DNA of 64,000 nt from Chamaea fasciata. Its lineage: Eukaryota; Chordata; Aves; Passeriformes; Sylviidae. The notes under the pieces were generated by a model. That model was given only the letters and a program-made list of their open reading frames with translations, had not been told where the DNA came from and made no database searches. Below are positions 24,700 through 36,600 of this stretch, piece by piece (within the stretch, counting starts at the first letter, position 1; each line of letters starts with the position of its first letter). The stretch spans positions 55,393,172 through 55,457,171 of the forward strand of contig JARCOQ010000002.1 of the NCBI GenBank assembly GCA_029207755.1. The letters are read 5' to 3'. The position numbers and the translations under genes were made by a program.

Positions 24700-25165
24700 T
24701 GCTAGGAGGGGAGAATTTTCCCTCGGTCCCTTGCAGCATCCCTCCCCGGCACACACACGCACACACACGCTCGCTCACACAGCCGGACGGGCAGAAGCAC
24801 CGCGCTGCCCGTGCCTCGGCGGCCGCCGCCTCTCCGCACGCCGACCCCGCGCTCCCCGCCGCCGCGGGGCGTCCTCCGCCTGCTGCAGCGCCGCCGGGCC
24901 CGGCAGCCGCCGAAGGGGGGCGGCGGCGGCGGCGGCTCCCGCTGCTCCGCGGCCCCGCACCGGCAGCGGTAGGTAGGTACGACGGTCCCGCGGCGGCAGC
25001 CCGCCCCGGGCGGCTCCCGGCGCTGCGGAGGGACGGGGACAAGGAGGGAGGGGAGGGCGGCGGGAGCGGCGCTCGCCTCAGCCGGCTCCTGCTCCGTCTG
25101 CGCTCCCGCGGGGCCCCGCGCCGCCCCCGCCGCTGCCCGGCGCCCCCCGGGCACCGGCTCTTCTG
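24700..25165 (+). other. ENOX1: Candidate non-coding first exon (5' UTR), probably ENOX1
   Basis: The right edge is set by a consensus donor, CTG|GTGAGT, with GT at 25166-25167. The left edge is a guess, because a TATA-less CpG-island start is usually dispersed. The plus strand of the proposed exon holds no ATG, so translation would start in a later exon outside the window. It contains a CA-rich stretch (24750-24780), CGG repeats (about 24916-24938), a weaker internal donor-like site (GCG|GTAGGT, GT at 24969-24970) and a G-quadruplex motif at 25030-25064. ENOX1 codes for a cell-surface oxidase/disulfide-thiol exchanger with an RRM-like domain. None of that coding sequence is seen here; the name rests on the neighbour CCDC122 and on orientation. 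Confidence 0.55.
25030..25064 (+). promoter_or_regulatory. Predicted G-quadruplex in the first-exon leader
   Basis: Six G-tracts of three or four G with short loops: 25030-25032, 25035-25038, 25046-25048, 25050-25053, 25055-25057 and 25062-25064. More than one four-tract quadruplex is possible. It is on the sense strand about 100 bases before the donor, so the RNA leader could fold it, which in other genes slows scanning. Confidence 0.6.
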
Positions 25166-25171
25166 GTGAGT
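25166..25171 (+). promoter_or_regulatory. ENOX1: 5' splice site after the CpG-island exon
   Basis: GTGAGT preceded by CTG and followed by CAG. It agrees closely with the vertebrate donor consensus and lies where GC-rich leader gives way to T-rich sequence. It sets the transcription direction of the CpG-island gene as plus. Confidence 0.65.
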
Positions 25172-25279
25172 CAGAAAGTTTGCTCTCCTGGGCGCCCGGT
25201 GTTTGTTGTTGTTTGGGGTCCGCCTGTTTAGGCTGGGCTTTTATTTTCCCATTCCCGCTAGCGGGCTATTATTTATTTA

Positions 25280-25311
25280 TTTTTCTCTTTTTTTTTTTTC
25301 CTTTTTTTTTT

Positions 25312-25361
<50 letters not shown>

Positions 25362-25365
25362 GCAG
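25280..25365 (+). repeat. Long poly-T tract ending in an acceptor-like TTGCAG
   Basis: A T-rich stretch with an uninterrupted 44-T run (25314-25357) runs into 'aattgcag' with AG at 25364-25365, then into GC-rich 'tcgctgctgcagcg'. Formally this is a very strong polypyrimidine tract plus 3' splice site 198 bases after the donor at 25166. It may be a simple homopolymer inside the CpG island or may define an alternative small exon. Confidence 0.8.
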
Positions 25366-26026
25366 TCGCTGCTGCAGCGCGGGTAGAACGGGGCTCCTGC
25401 CCCCGCCGCGCTGGGCAGCCTCCCCCGGGCACACGCGTGGGCAGGCGGGCAGCGCACCCAGGGCGGCCGGAGCCGGGGTCCCTCCCGTTGCCCCCCTTCT
25501 CTCTAAGAGCTGGGTGGCTGCGGCTGCGAGGTCGCCAGGAGCCCCCCTGCAGTTGGCAGAACAGTTTTTGGTGGCAGCTCGGGAGGAGACTGTCCCATCC
25601 CTCTCCTGTTTCTCCTCGTTCCTTGAGAGAGTGTTTTAGAACAGGTTTCAGTGACAGGATCCCGATGTCACCGTGAGCTGCGCTCCGTTTTGTAACTAGC
25701 AGTGTTACAGTAGCGGGTCATCAGCTGGGGAGCAGCCGTATTCGACCCTGGTGAGGAAAGGGATTGGCTGTGGGTCATGTCCATCTTCCGCTGCTTTCAT
25801 CTAATTGCCAGAAGTAGCTTGCTGTTGTTTGGGGTAGAAGAAGCTCCTTTGCATTTTGCACTTCTCTTCTTTAATTCAGAATGTTGTTTGGTGGGGGCTC
25901 CTAGTTTTTGATGGGAAACTACCATAGACTATAGAGGTTGAATGAATTAATCTCTGAGCAGGAAAGGCAAGAAGCTTTCAGGTCCTTCCCATGAACTGTG
26001 TATTTTCTATGTTGTGTGTTGTTGCC

Positions 26027-26048
26027 TTTTTTTTTTTTTTTTTTTTTT
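26027..26048. repeat. Poly-T tract (22 T)
   Basis: Twenty-two consecutive T after 'gtgttgttgcc'. No associated retrocopy was recognised. Confidence 0.9.
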
Positions 26049-29000
26049 CCTTATCACTGGGAGTTCTGCTGTAGCGTCTCAAAAGCTTTGATGTTTTTTT
26101 GCAATGAACCTCATTCACTTTTTTTCTCAAATTTAAAATGGAGTGATAAAATGCATAGGCGTTAATAAGTAAGTTGAAAGGACTTTGAAATAGTGCATGT
26201 TGTGCATGGTGTGAAATTGTAGATATACATAAAAGAGTAGTAACTACTCTGCAGGTTTTATTTTAAACCTTGTTCTCTATGACTTTGTGCTGAACCCTCT
26301 TCATCTGTCTCTCAGCTTTTAAGTTTGATTGTTTTTTGCAGTTGAGGTCTCCTGTCATGTTGTAGGAATGCATTGGTAGGCACCCACATTTGCCAGGTTC
26401 TCATAATCTTTTATTCTCTCATTTTGCAAAGACTTGCCACGGTTAAAAGTATGTGAAATTTGCTACTGTGGCTTTCAATTTTAGATCACTTTTCCTGGTG
26501 CTTTTATTTATTTCTCTGTTTGATTATTTATTTATTTATATTACAACCAAAGAGGGAGGGGGAGAGTAGGGAATTGTCTCTGACTCTTCTATCTGTCCAA
26601 ATGTAAAAGAAAAAAAAAAGTGTAAAGAAATTAAAGCACTGAAACAACCTAGATCTGAATTCTAAGAACAAAAATTATGGTTGCATGTGTGCTTGCCTGC
26701 ACCAGCCATTCTACAGCATGTGGTGTTTACAGAACTTGCAGTGTGCAGGAGCTCTCCAGTAGTAAGAGAACACTTTGTATCCTTGAAAGTGAGAGAGTCG
26801 TTGACAAGTCAGCAAAACTATAGATACAGTCAAGGAACGCTGATACACGTGTGAGTGTGTGCATATATAAATATCACCAGATTGCCCGAGTTCATTTTTC
26901 CTCAGTATAGTTTGTATTCCTCAGCCTGGAATATATACATACTTTCCCCTGAATTTTGTGGCATTTTTTGCTGCTCTTCTCTGTGTGCATGTGTTTTAAT
27001 GTTAGTCTTAATCTCGCTGTAAAATACAAAATAATCCGGTAATAGATTTAGAAGATTTTATTGCCAGGCAAACCAGGCAATAGATCATGAAATCAGACAA
27101 TAGTATTTTGTTTCCTAGCAACCCCCTACTGCAAACAGAAAACAAAACGGTGGTGGATGCTTTCACATCATGATAGCTATATGTTGAAATCCCCAAGTAG
27201 TAGATACTGAAGTACTAATTGTGCTGGGAGATTCACTGCTGTTTGCTTCAGCTGCTTTGTTAGTATTTTCCTTTTGTGAGAAAGATTTGCTGGGGTAAAT
27301 GCAGTTAAATTGTTAAAATTTCACTCTGGTCTCTTAGTAATAATGTAGGGGCACAAAATCAAGGAGAATTTTTGCCGTTAAGAATGATTTGGAATTGTCT
27401 GCCTTTATTGCAGGACTGTTTCTAAATCTGTGCTATTACGCACCCTTGAAAATCACATATATCATCTCTTGTATCCAACATCCAATATCTTTCTGGATTT
27501 TGTGTTGTTAGTCATCCTTTAGCTTTGTGTTTTAAAGCTATGTTTATTAGAATGTATTGAAAGAAAAATCCTTTGTGGCGCCTAGGAATGGAAAGTAAAA
27601 TCCTAAGTGCCTCTTTGCCATGTTTATGTTCTTGGCACCCAGTTCAGCCTTTCCAAGGAATCAGTGCTAGCCCCATGCAGCAGGACTGGGTCCTAAGACA
27701 TCATCTTTCTAAAAGTGCTTTTGGTAATGCAGTAATTCCTCAGTTAAAGTGCCTGAGCACTGAAATGGCATCTAGACCCTGAATCAGTCTGGGATGCACT
27801 TTGTGCGCTGCCATCTATCTGAAAAAATCCATTAGTGCAAGCCGGAGGTCTGACCTGGGATGGGTGCAGGTGTTTGTGCTCTGGAAGCTGCTGGAGATGC
27901 TGATCTGCCACGGGAAAAGGAGGATGCGTAGGAGCAGGAGTGGATTTGTAGTTTTATGTAAAATGCAGCAGAGAAGTTTCTGTGTTTTTGTCTCTCTTTT
28001 ACAGGAGAAAATGGCAAAAAGGTGTTTGCCAAGTTTTACCTACAAGTCTTCACTATCCAGCAGTATTTACAGACATCATACAGTAAATTGAAACAGAGGT
28101 AGTTTTCCTATTGGTTGCATCAGTGATTCTCTGAAAGGGAAAATATTATTCCAGTCTGGGAAACTGTAAAATCACAGGAAACATTTGCTGTGGGGAAGGC
28201 AGCAAACTTAGTCGTGTATGCATTATTAAACAACAGTATTTGCCCTGGGCATGGGAAGGGTGTTTCCTGAGTGACTTAGGGGTTCACAGCATTATTTAAG
28301 AGATCCCATGTGCAGTCACAGACAATTAATTTATATTGCCTTTAGGTATTTTCCCGGTTCATCTCAAGTACCGAGGTACAAAAGGGTTACAGCAGATGCC
28401 ACTCGAATAAAAAGGGTTGAAGTGGAATGGTCAGAGACTATTATAATTCTGATAAATATCTATGGGCAGCTACTTTCTTGTCTATATTTGAAATCGCACA
28501 TTTTAGTGCCATAGCATGTGTGGATGGTTTCGTTTAGAACATGCTAATTGAATTTTGGAAGGCTTTATGGATTGAGAGGAAGTAGTCATTTTCCAATTTT
28601 TCTTTCTCAGATGGCACTACTCCCAAAACTTGAATCTTACAATTAGGTAGTCCACAGATGAAGCTTGATATGGCTGCCTAATTGCAGTCCCTACTTTGCC
28701 TCTGCCTGTATTTGCCAGGGAGCAGAATAAGAGAAGGCAAAGAAAACAAAAAGTACAAACAAAAGCAAGGGAGGAGAGAAAGGTCATGAAGTATTCTGTG
28801 TATAAACAATGGAAGTCATTTGGAAGTGATTTTAAATACTCTCCACAAAACTCCTTTTACGCCAACTGCATTTGTTACTGGCGGTGAATGTAAAGCTTTT
28901 GTCTGCTGTAATGTGGGTTGGCCACTGATGGAGACAGTCAACCCATGACCCAAACCAAAGACCTTCTTCTCCCTTCTCCCTATGAAAGATCATCTTAAGC

Positions 29001-30672
29001 AGAGCAGTGAGTTATGTTCATTTCATTCCATTTGAAGGTGTTTAGGAGACAGAAATTAAGAAACGGACAGACAGCTTTGTTCTCTCTCTTTAAATGCACA
29101 GTGGTGGTCGTAGTTAATGAGCTGCCAGGGAATGTGCTGCATATCTTGCTGAGTCTTTCCAAATTTTTCACAAGGCTTTCTTTTATTATTATTTTTCAAA
29201 GTGGGTACCGAAGTAATGGGAATATAGAGTGAGTTACTGCATGTTTAAACCTCTAGGCTTCATGATTATTGTACTGAGGGATATTTACATAGGTATTTAT
29301 TTCCTGGTCTTCTTTTAAGAAAAGAACAAAAGCCTGATGCCAGTTTTGGACTCTCTTGAAGCTTTGTTTTTAAAATCCTGTTACCTTAAATCATTGAGCT
29401 GTCAATTCTTGCCAAATACAGAAAATAGATCATCCAAGTGATTAAAGAAACTGAGGATTTGGTTTAGCAGAGCACTGACTCGCACATCCAACTTTTTTTT
29501 TAAGTGTGTGCTTAAGCTCATCTCTACTTGCTGAGATCAAGCAGATTTAAGAAAGTGGTGAAAGTTGGGCATGTAATTAAATGCTTTGTTGAATAGTGCA
29601 AAACCTTTGAAAATAATGTCTTTGCTTTGTAGTAAACAGAACTTCAGGACAATTCCTCCAGGAGAGTAGGGGGAAAAGACAAGTTCTTGGGGCACGGGGT
29701 ATCAAATCAAAAATTTATTGGTGGGTGATAGTGATGCTGGAAGGGATTTAAAATTAATAAACAAGTCTGGAATAGTATTTGATTACAGAAAAGTATGGTT
29801 TGTGCTTGAGCTGTAAAGAAAAAGGTACCATTTTGGTGAACAAAGAGGTGGGATTCGCTTTTCATAAGAATCTGTTGTGAACACATGTGGAAACTGACTG
29901 TCTTCTTAACACGGAGGTACTGACAATTTGACTGAAGCTCAAAGAAGAGCAACAAAATACTCATGGATCTGGAGGAACTAGCTTGAAGGGAAATATTCAA
30001 AAACAGACTTCACTAGTCTGGTACTGAATATGAGGTGATGGGTTAATAACGTGTCTGTGTTTGAAATGTATTTTAGCTAAAGCAGTCAGATTATTTTTCC
30101 TGCCTTATGTGAGAGAATACCTAGAACTATAGGGACAAATTGAGGAAATAAAAGTTCAGGATGAAGTCTGGGCCAAAACTCAGTAATAGAATAATGCATT
30201 GTAGCCGATATTAGTCTGGGTGTAGTGCAAGCCCCCCAAAACTGTTCAGATGTTTAAAATAAGAGCAGGCAAATTGTTGGCAGGTGTATGGGAGAAGGCA
30301 ACCCTGCATTTTCAAAGAGATGAAGTGCAGGATCTAACAACCCCTTTTCATACTTCTGTTTTGTTCTAGTTTCATCTGTAGCTTACAGGAGGTCAGATCC
30401 CAGGCTAGCCAACCTTGACTTGGTTTCCAGTGCTGAGACAGTTGGGTTTTGTGCTTTTAATAATGCAGGATTCCGAACAGGGTCATCATATGGGCTCAGG
30501 TTGAGTCAGTGATAGGATGGTAGATGTACAAGGATTATCTATGGTAGATTTTCTAGTAAACAGCTATGGGTTGTTAATTTATTTGTTTTCCCTTTTGGAA
30601 ACGATAAGCATCTCAAGTGGTGAAGAGGGCACAGAGGTGACAGCTTCCTCTTTCTTGACAGTTTCTGCAGCC

Positions 30673-30695
30673 TTTTTTTTTTTTTTTTTTTTTTT
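30673..30695. repeat. Poly-T tract (23 T)
   Basis: Twenty-three consecutive T after 'gtttctgcagcc'. It comes after, not before, the AG, so it does not form a splice acceptor there. Confidence 0.9.
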
Positions 30696-33600
30696 GGTCA
30701 TTTGAGCACATTTACTGCCATTGCAATGATGGATAGCAGGTACTGCTCCTTCCTTCCTGTCCCCCCATTACAATGCCCTGTTCTTCGCGCAGCTGTCTCC
30801 TGTGATCTGGCTAGTCAGTGAGCAGTGCAAGCCCTGATGACCACTGCCACCAGTGGTGTCTTTTCTGGAAGAGGATGAGAAAGGGGGAGAGACATAAAAG
30901 TGATCTTTCCAAGGGTGCATTGCTTTAAATGTCTCCATCATCCATGTAAACTGGGAGAAGACTTAGCCAGTGAATGTGCAAGTTCAAGGTGTAATGACAG
31001 CTTTCGTGTGGAACCTTTTCTTGGAGTAGACACACTAGTTTATTCATGTTAATTCATGTTACTCGAAGCAAGCATTCAAAAAAAAAAATATTGTGCAGAC
31101 TGATATCATCAGGGAATGTTTTCCAACAGCCATGCCAATTGCAGAGGAGGAGGTGGATTTCCCTCTGCTGTGCTTTATGGATACCTGACAGCCAACTGTT
31201 TAAACAAGGCCTATTTTGGTAACCATAAGGTAAAAACAAGTGATTCAGAATAACCCTTCTTAGCATGTTAATGATTAAAACAGTAATTCTGCAGGAGTAT
31301 CACATACAGGGTAAGGCTGCTCTGGGGTAGAGCTGGTTGGTGAGACTGACCTTTGGTTTAAGTACTTGACAGTGCAACAAAGGAGTGTTTTGAAGTAGTG
31401 GAAGACAGGTTTAGGTCTTCTGTGTGCAGTATAACGTGGTAAAAAATTGGCCTGTCTTTTAAAAACCAGTACACACCCAATACACTCCAGATGTATTTGC
31501 TTATATAGAAATCCTCTGAGAGGTAAGCCAGGTTCAATCCTTGATGGTGCTTGTTTCTGGAAGTTGGTGGGTGGTTGGTGATGGATGTCTGAGAAGAGGT
31601 TCATTTTGAAGGAATGAGATTGAAGGAAGTTTGTTTTTTAGGCAGAACATAAGGATTAAGACTGAAGTTGATTGCTAATGCATTGCTTCTGCTAGAGGGA
31701 CAGGTTTTTGGGGGATGGATAATTTGCCTGTGGATGAATGTCAGATAAATAGAACCCATGCAGTTGATCAGGTGGATCAATTGGTGGGTGCTGGTAATCA
31801 AATTGCGTAGATTGGTTTACTTAGAATTATTTGTGTTATTGTATGTTAATAACACTCTTCTGTGTAAGCGTGTCCAAGATCAGGCTTGTTGGATGGGATA
31901 GTTTAGACTGAGAGGTATTGTGTAAATGTAAGATTATTGTCTCCCCTTTGTAGGAAGAAGCTAGGTCAACAGTAATCTTAATTACAGCTTGTTTCTGTTA
32001 ATAGATCTTTATTTTTAGAGTTAAGTTAAATGAGGCTTTTAAGTACTTTCATACAGGTACTTTTAACGTAGTGTTACCATTTAGGATGTAGGGTTTGGTA
32101 TACTGGATCTGAGCAATACTTGTGCAGGAACAGTTTCTCCATATCCAGAGTGGATAATAAACAACTATTCTGATATGGCAGGTTGTCTCTAGGTAGGTTT
32201 TAAAGGAACCTGTGCCCTACACACAGTGTAAAAATGCTTCAGGACATAACAGCTCTGCCTGCGGGTAGAATGCAGTGAGTATTTAATAGTATTTTTAACA
32301 ATTCTGTTTAGATTTATTTATCCTCTTAGAAAGCATTTTGTCAGGGAAGCAAAGAAGAAATGAAATAGAAGGAGCTGATAAAGGCGTGGGGTGAATTTAG
32401 GGAGGTGGATTGCAATAACCAGAATGAGAACATGCTATTAGAACGAGCACTGGTTCTTCTGCCCTTACAAGAAGTATTTCAGCAATGACAAATAAGTTTG
32501 TTTCATCTGAAAGCAGCAGATTGCTTCCTAATATTTTGCTGGTCTGACATTCTGTGAAATTGTGTTATATCCTAATTCAGTGGCTGCTCTGTATATAGAA
32601 TAAGAGCTTGCTATTTTCTACCAAGCGAAGCATTCCCTCTCCTTCTGCAGTGGTAGAGGTATTTTGGCGTTAGAGGTCCATGGATTAATCTCTTCTGATG
32701 ACTTCTGATAGATGTTGGCACGACTCAGAAGACAGAGTTGCATTTTCTGAATAAGTGTTCTGCTTAGTTTAGAGTTTTTCTCGGAGGCAGGACCTTTGCT
32801 TACCAGTGAAATCTGCTGAGATCACAGCAGAGGGTGGCATGGTTACAGACACATCAGTGTGGCTGTGGTCCTCTGCTGGCAGGTATGGATGTGAGCAAGC
32901 ACTCTGGATTTAGTAGCTGTAAATGGGTGGTCTGTTCATGCATCCTGGTGCCTCCCATGCATGTGCCCTTCTGGCTTCTACTGTCTTCAGGCGGAGCATA
33001 AGTGGAAGTACTGGTGACAGGCTGTTCCATAAGAAAGCTGATGATTTAAAGATCCTGGAAAGTACATTTGATTTAGAATCTCCTATATGTTGTCTTTCCA
33101 TTAGTTTGCCTAAAATGAGCATCTCTCTGGTTAATATCATTTTAGCAAATGAAGGCACCCTTGGCCATTTTTTTGGTTCATATTTATTCATATCTTCAGA
33201 GTAAGAGGAAATACCATTTGTGCTGATGAATCAGTTTCTGCAGTGTAATCTCCCATTTCATGTGAACCAGAGAACCATTACCATTTATTTCATTGACAGC
33301 CTGTGAGGGAACATGCCATTTCAGTTCCGAGAGGGACCTGGGCAAAACTTGAGCAAGAGCCTCAGTATGCTGTTGCCAATCTACTTAGCTACCCAGTTTC
33401 TTGCCAATTCTGTGAGCTTAATACTATTACATAAAGACATGTGAAATCAGGTATGGTGTGTATGTCATTAGTTGGGTTTCTCAGTTTTATTTTTTTGTGA
33501 TATGTTTGCTTAACTTCTGTATCATTTTACAGAACGGATATAATGTGTAGTTTTTATTGTTTTCTTTACAAAAGAGAAGGGAGCTGTAAATCTGCCCTAC

Positions 33601-36600
33601 GAAGGAAACTATTAACATTTTTTTTAAATAAAGGAGGCTGGAAAATTGGAATTTCTTTTTCATTTTTCTTGGAAAATGCTAAGGGAGGTTATGTAACTGC
33701 ATGAAGTCTCTGGGGAAAAGGAAAAAGAAGCCTTGCTGATAATGAAAGAACTGAGTAGCTGCTTAATGTAATCCACTCTTCATGGAAAATGATGAGAAGG
33801 GAGAGAAGAGAGACCTGCGCAGTCAGGCCAGGCTTCATTTGTTCAAAGCTGAAAGTTGGCAGCACATCTGATGGGCAAATCTGTACAGCTTGCTGGTCTG
33901 ACACCTATATTTACCTTTTTCACATTAACAAAATTGATTGTTTGGTGTTATATACTACAGATAAAACAGAAATTATAAAAGTACTAATTTTCAGGCTCAT
34001 CTTGCCCAAGAATCGAGTGAGTAGTTTGAAGTGAGTCAGTCAACCCACTGTAATCAAACAATTTTTCTATATCTCAAGTATAAATGCTGCATGAGTGGTT
34101 AGGCAGAAAGGACTAGTAGTCATTTGAAATTATAAAGTAAAGAAGTTTCTTTTGATTCTCCAGTGTCAGACAGGCTACCCAATGAAACTGAATATTGAAT
34201 TGAAAGCAGAAGGTTCAATTTGATAATCCTGAAGATCCCTTTCACAATTGAACTACAGCTTCAACCTTGATAGCTTCAAGCTTGATACAACCTTTGCGTC
34301 ATTGTAGTACAACTGTCATGATCACTGAAGTCGCTGTTCCAGGTTTCAGTTGCACTTCAATGTAATTTTGTTGTAGAGGAGTCATTTTGTTATAGGGAGG
34401 GGCATAGAGCAAGAGCCACTCATGTTTTAAACACGGGGAAAATGAGTTGGTGAGAAACCTCCTTTCATGCTAATGCAAAATGAGGAATATAGAGTGAGAT
34501 GTAAGCCTGTATGTACTGCCCTTTCAAAGACATTTAAATTCACTAGTTTGCTGTTAAACCTGTGAAGGAAGAGGGTAGTGCAAAACTCAAAACCCAAACC
34601 TAAATGAAACAGTGCTTCTGTTAATGCAAAGTGTTTAGCGAATGTGAAAATTGTTCAGAAAGTGGCTAGAAGCATCCATGCAAGACAAAATGCAGACCTT
34701 TGTAATGCTCCCAGCCATGTCTCTAAGGGATGCCACAGGATGGCTGTACAACAAGAAGGCATTCTGTAAGTGCCTGAGGAGCAAATGTGCTAGTGGCAGA
34801 AACAAACTGAAATGAGAACTTCTGAGGTAGGTTTGTCCTGATGCTCAGCTCAGCTTGGTGAGAGAGAACCGTCTGTATGATTAGCGGTTGGTTGGAAACA
34901 AAGAAGAGTATTTATGCTTCCTTCCTTCAGTTACTCATGGACATCATCTCAGGAAGATCTTATTTTCACTTTTGCCTCTACTCTGTGGTCCTCAATAATG
35001 CAACTTTGTTTAAACAGAAGTTGAATGTGACTTCTGTAAAGACTTTTTATACTGCATTGTATGATTCTTTTATATTTTTATATAAATATAAAAATTCCCC
35101 AGAGACTCCTCAGGGAAATGGAAATCTTAGGAAGGCATGTAATGATGGTTTCAGAAGGATTTCCAGCAGCTACAGCCTGATGATGCTCCAGCTGAGATGG
35201 AAACTTTCTTCATCTGACTTGCAAATAACTGACATCAGATATCTGAGAAAAATATTGAAGGAGGTCTCAGTAGCTATGAAAACTGAATTTCAAGATTAAA
35301 TGTTTTACGTGAAGATGGAATGCAGGAAGAAGTCTGACCTACAAGGAAAATGTCTACAATGCCCACAGTGAGTAGAGTAAAAGTAATAGGCTGAATATGT
35401 TGCAAGAAATAAAAAGTTTAGAAAGGTTTTTCTAGTAGTAAGGATGCTGAGAGGTCCTAGCATGGGCTGTGTAAACACTGTGGGACTTTATCAGTTGGGG
35501 TCTTTAAGAATTTGATAGATATAACTGCGTTGCCTCAAAAGAATGCAACTGATCCTGTTGCATGGTTGCTTCCAGCTTTTTTTTTGTCTGTGATTCTTGC
35601 CAAGCCCTACAGTGAGTGGGATAACAGGAAGTGAGACAGTCAGAAGGAGCATGGTTTCCCAACTTAAACTGAAATCCAGATGATTGGTCGGTTACCCATG
35701 TTTGTGTCAGAACAGTGGAGTATACAGAGTTGTGCGAGACTCTGGCAGTTGAACATGGATGGTTCAGACTTGAAAACTTTCTTCCCTGTCCAGCTAAGTG
35801 TGGGGCATTTTTCCTTGTTGCACAGTTAGGCTTGAGACATTTTGATAAATTCACTTTGTCATGCATGATCCCATGCTAACACAACTTGAGGTTCAGACCT
35901 GGCTGGTGCAAAAACATCATGAAGCAAGCACAGCTAGAGAGAAAAATTGATCTGTCTTCAAAAAGCTTATGTAGCCATATCCCAAGTTGTTAAGGCACCC
36001 CTGAAAATAAACTAAAAGAATGGTAGATCTTCCTGTCTAGAGACTTACAACTCAGCTACAGTGTCTTTGTGTATTTTGAGTTGTATGCTTTCAGTTTTGG
36101 ACCACGTTGGAGGAATAATCATGTTACAAAATTAGTTGGGTAGTCTGCGATTTGTGTTTTTAATAGTAAATGCTTTGTGGACTTCTTACAGTGTTTCCAG
36201 CGGCTGTCTTCAATCAAAGGAAGAAAGTTGCCTGAGCTCTGGGAAGCATGTGGGGAAAAGACTAAGGGTCCATTAGACCCTAGTTTCTGCTTTTCTCCAG
36301 ATGTTTACTCCATAACTAGTAGTAAAAGGAGCATGTAGACCAAGAAAAATAACACAGTATGTTAGAAGTACCAGAATATGAGTTATTTTGGCAGAGAATG
36401 TTGAACTCTCCTAGAAAACAAATTAGTTCCTGTGCATTATGTGTTCATGGAGGTTTACGTGAGTAATGAGTCAACTGTTCTTTCAAGATGCATGGGGCCA
36501 AATTCAGATCCCCAGCAACTTAAATTTTGAGTAATTCAAAAGATATTTATGTGTTATACTTCAGTAACAGGTTACAATCTGGTTCTTATTCTGTAGGATT

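Larger units (their letters stand above)
23880..25640 (+). promoter_or_regulatory. ENOX1: CpG island promoter, probably of ENOX1
   Basis: An abrupt GC- and CpG-rich block with its core at about 24340-25165, holding many Sp1-like GC boxes, a NotI-type GCGGCCGC near 24819, and (CGG)n/(CCG)n runs. No TATA box is seen, as usual for CpG-island promoters. The plus strand ends in a good splice donor at 25166 and has no ATG from about 24345 to 25165, which fits a non-coding first exon. CCDC122 ends about 22 kb upstream on the same strand. In human, ENOX1 (ecto-NOX disulfide-thiol exchanger 1) is the next gene in that direction and has non-coding 5' exons and long introns. That the block is a promoter is well supported; the gene name is synteny-based. 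Confidence 0.75.

Noticed and set aside
24201..25169. Overlapping open frames of 125-213 codons on both strands of the CpG island
   Set aside because: They are Arg/Pro/Ala/Gly-rich in every frame, as expected where GC-rich DNA lacks stop codons. The plus strand has no ATG over most of the stretch, and no domain is recognisable.
28004..28089. Exon-like segment after 'ctcttttacag'
   Set aside because: The acceptor is good, but the following frame ends in TGA without a donor, and its residues match nothing I know of ENOX1 or CCDC122.
34877..35299. 140-codon open frame in the presumed intron
   Set aside because: No domain, biased composition and no supporting splice sites. It is within the range expected by chance in 64 kb of six-frame sequence.
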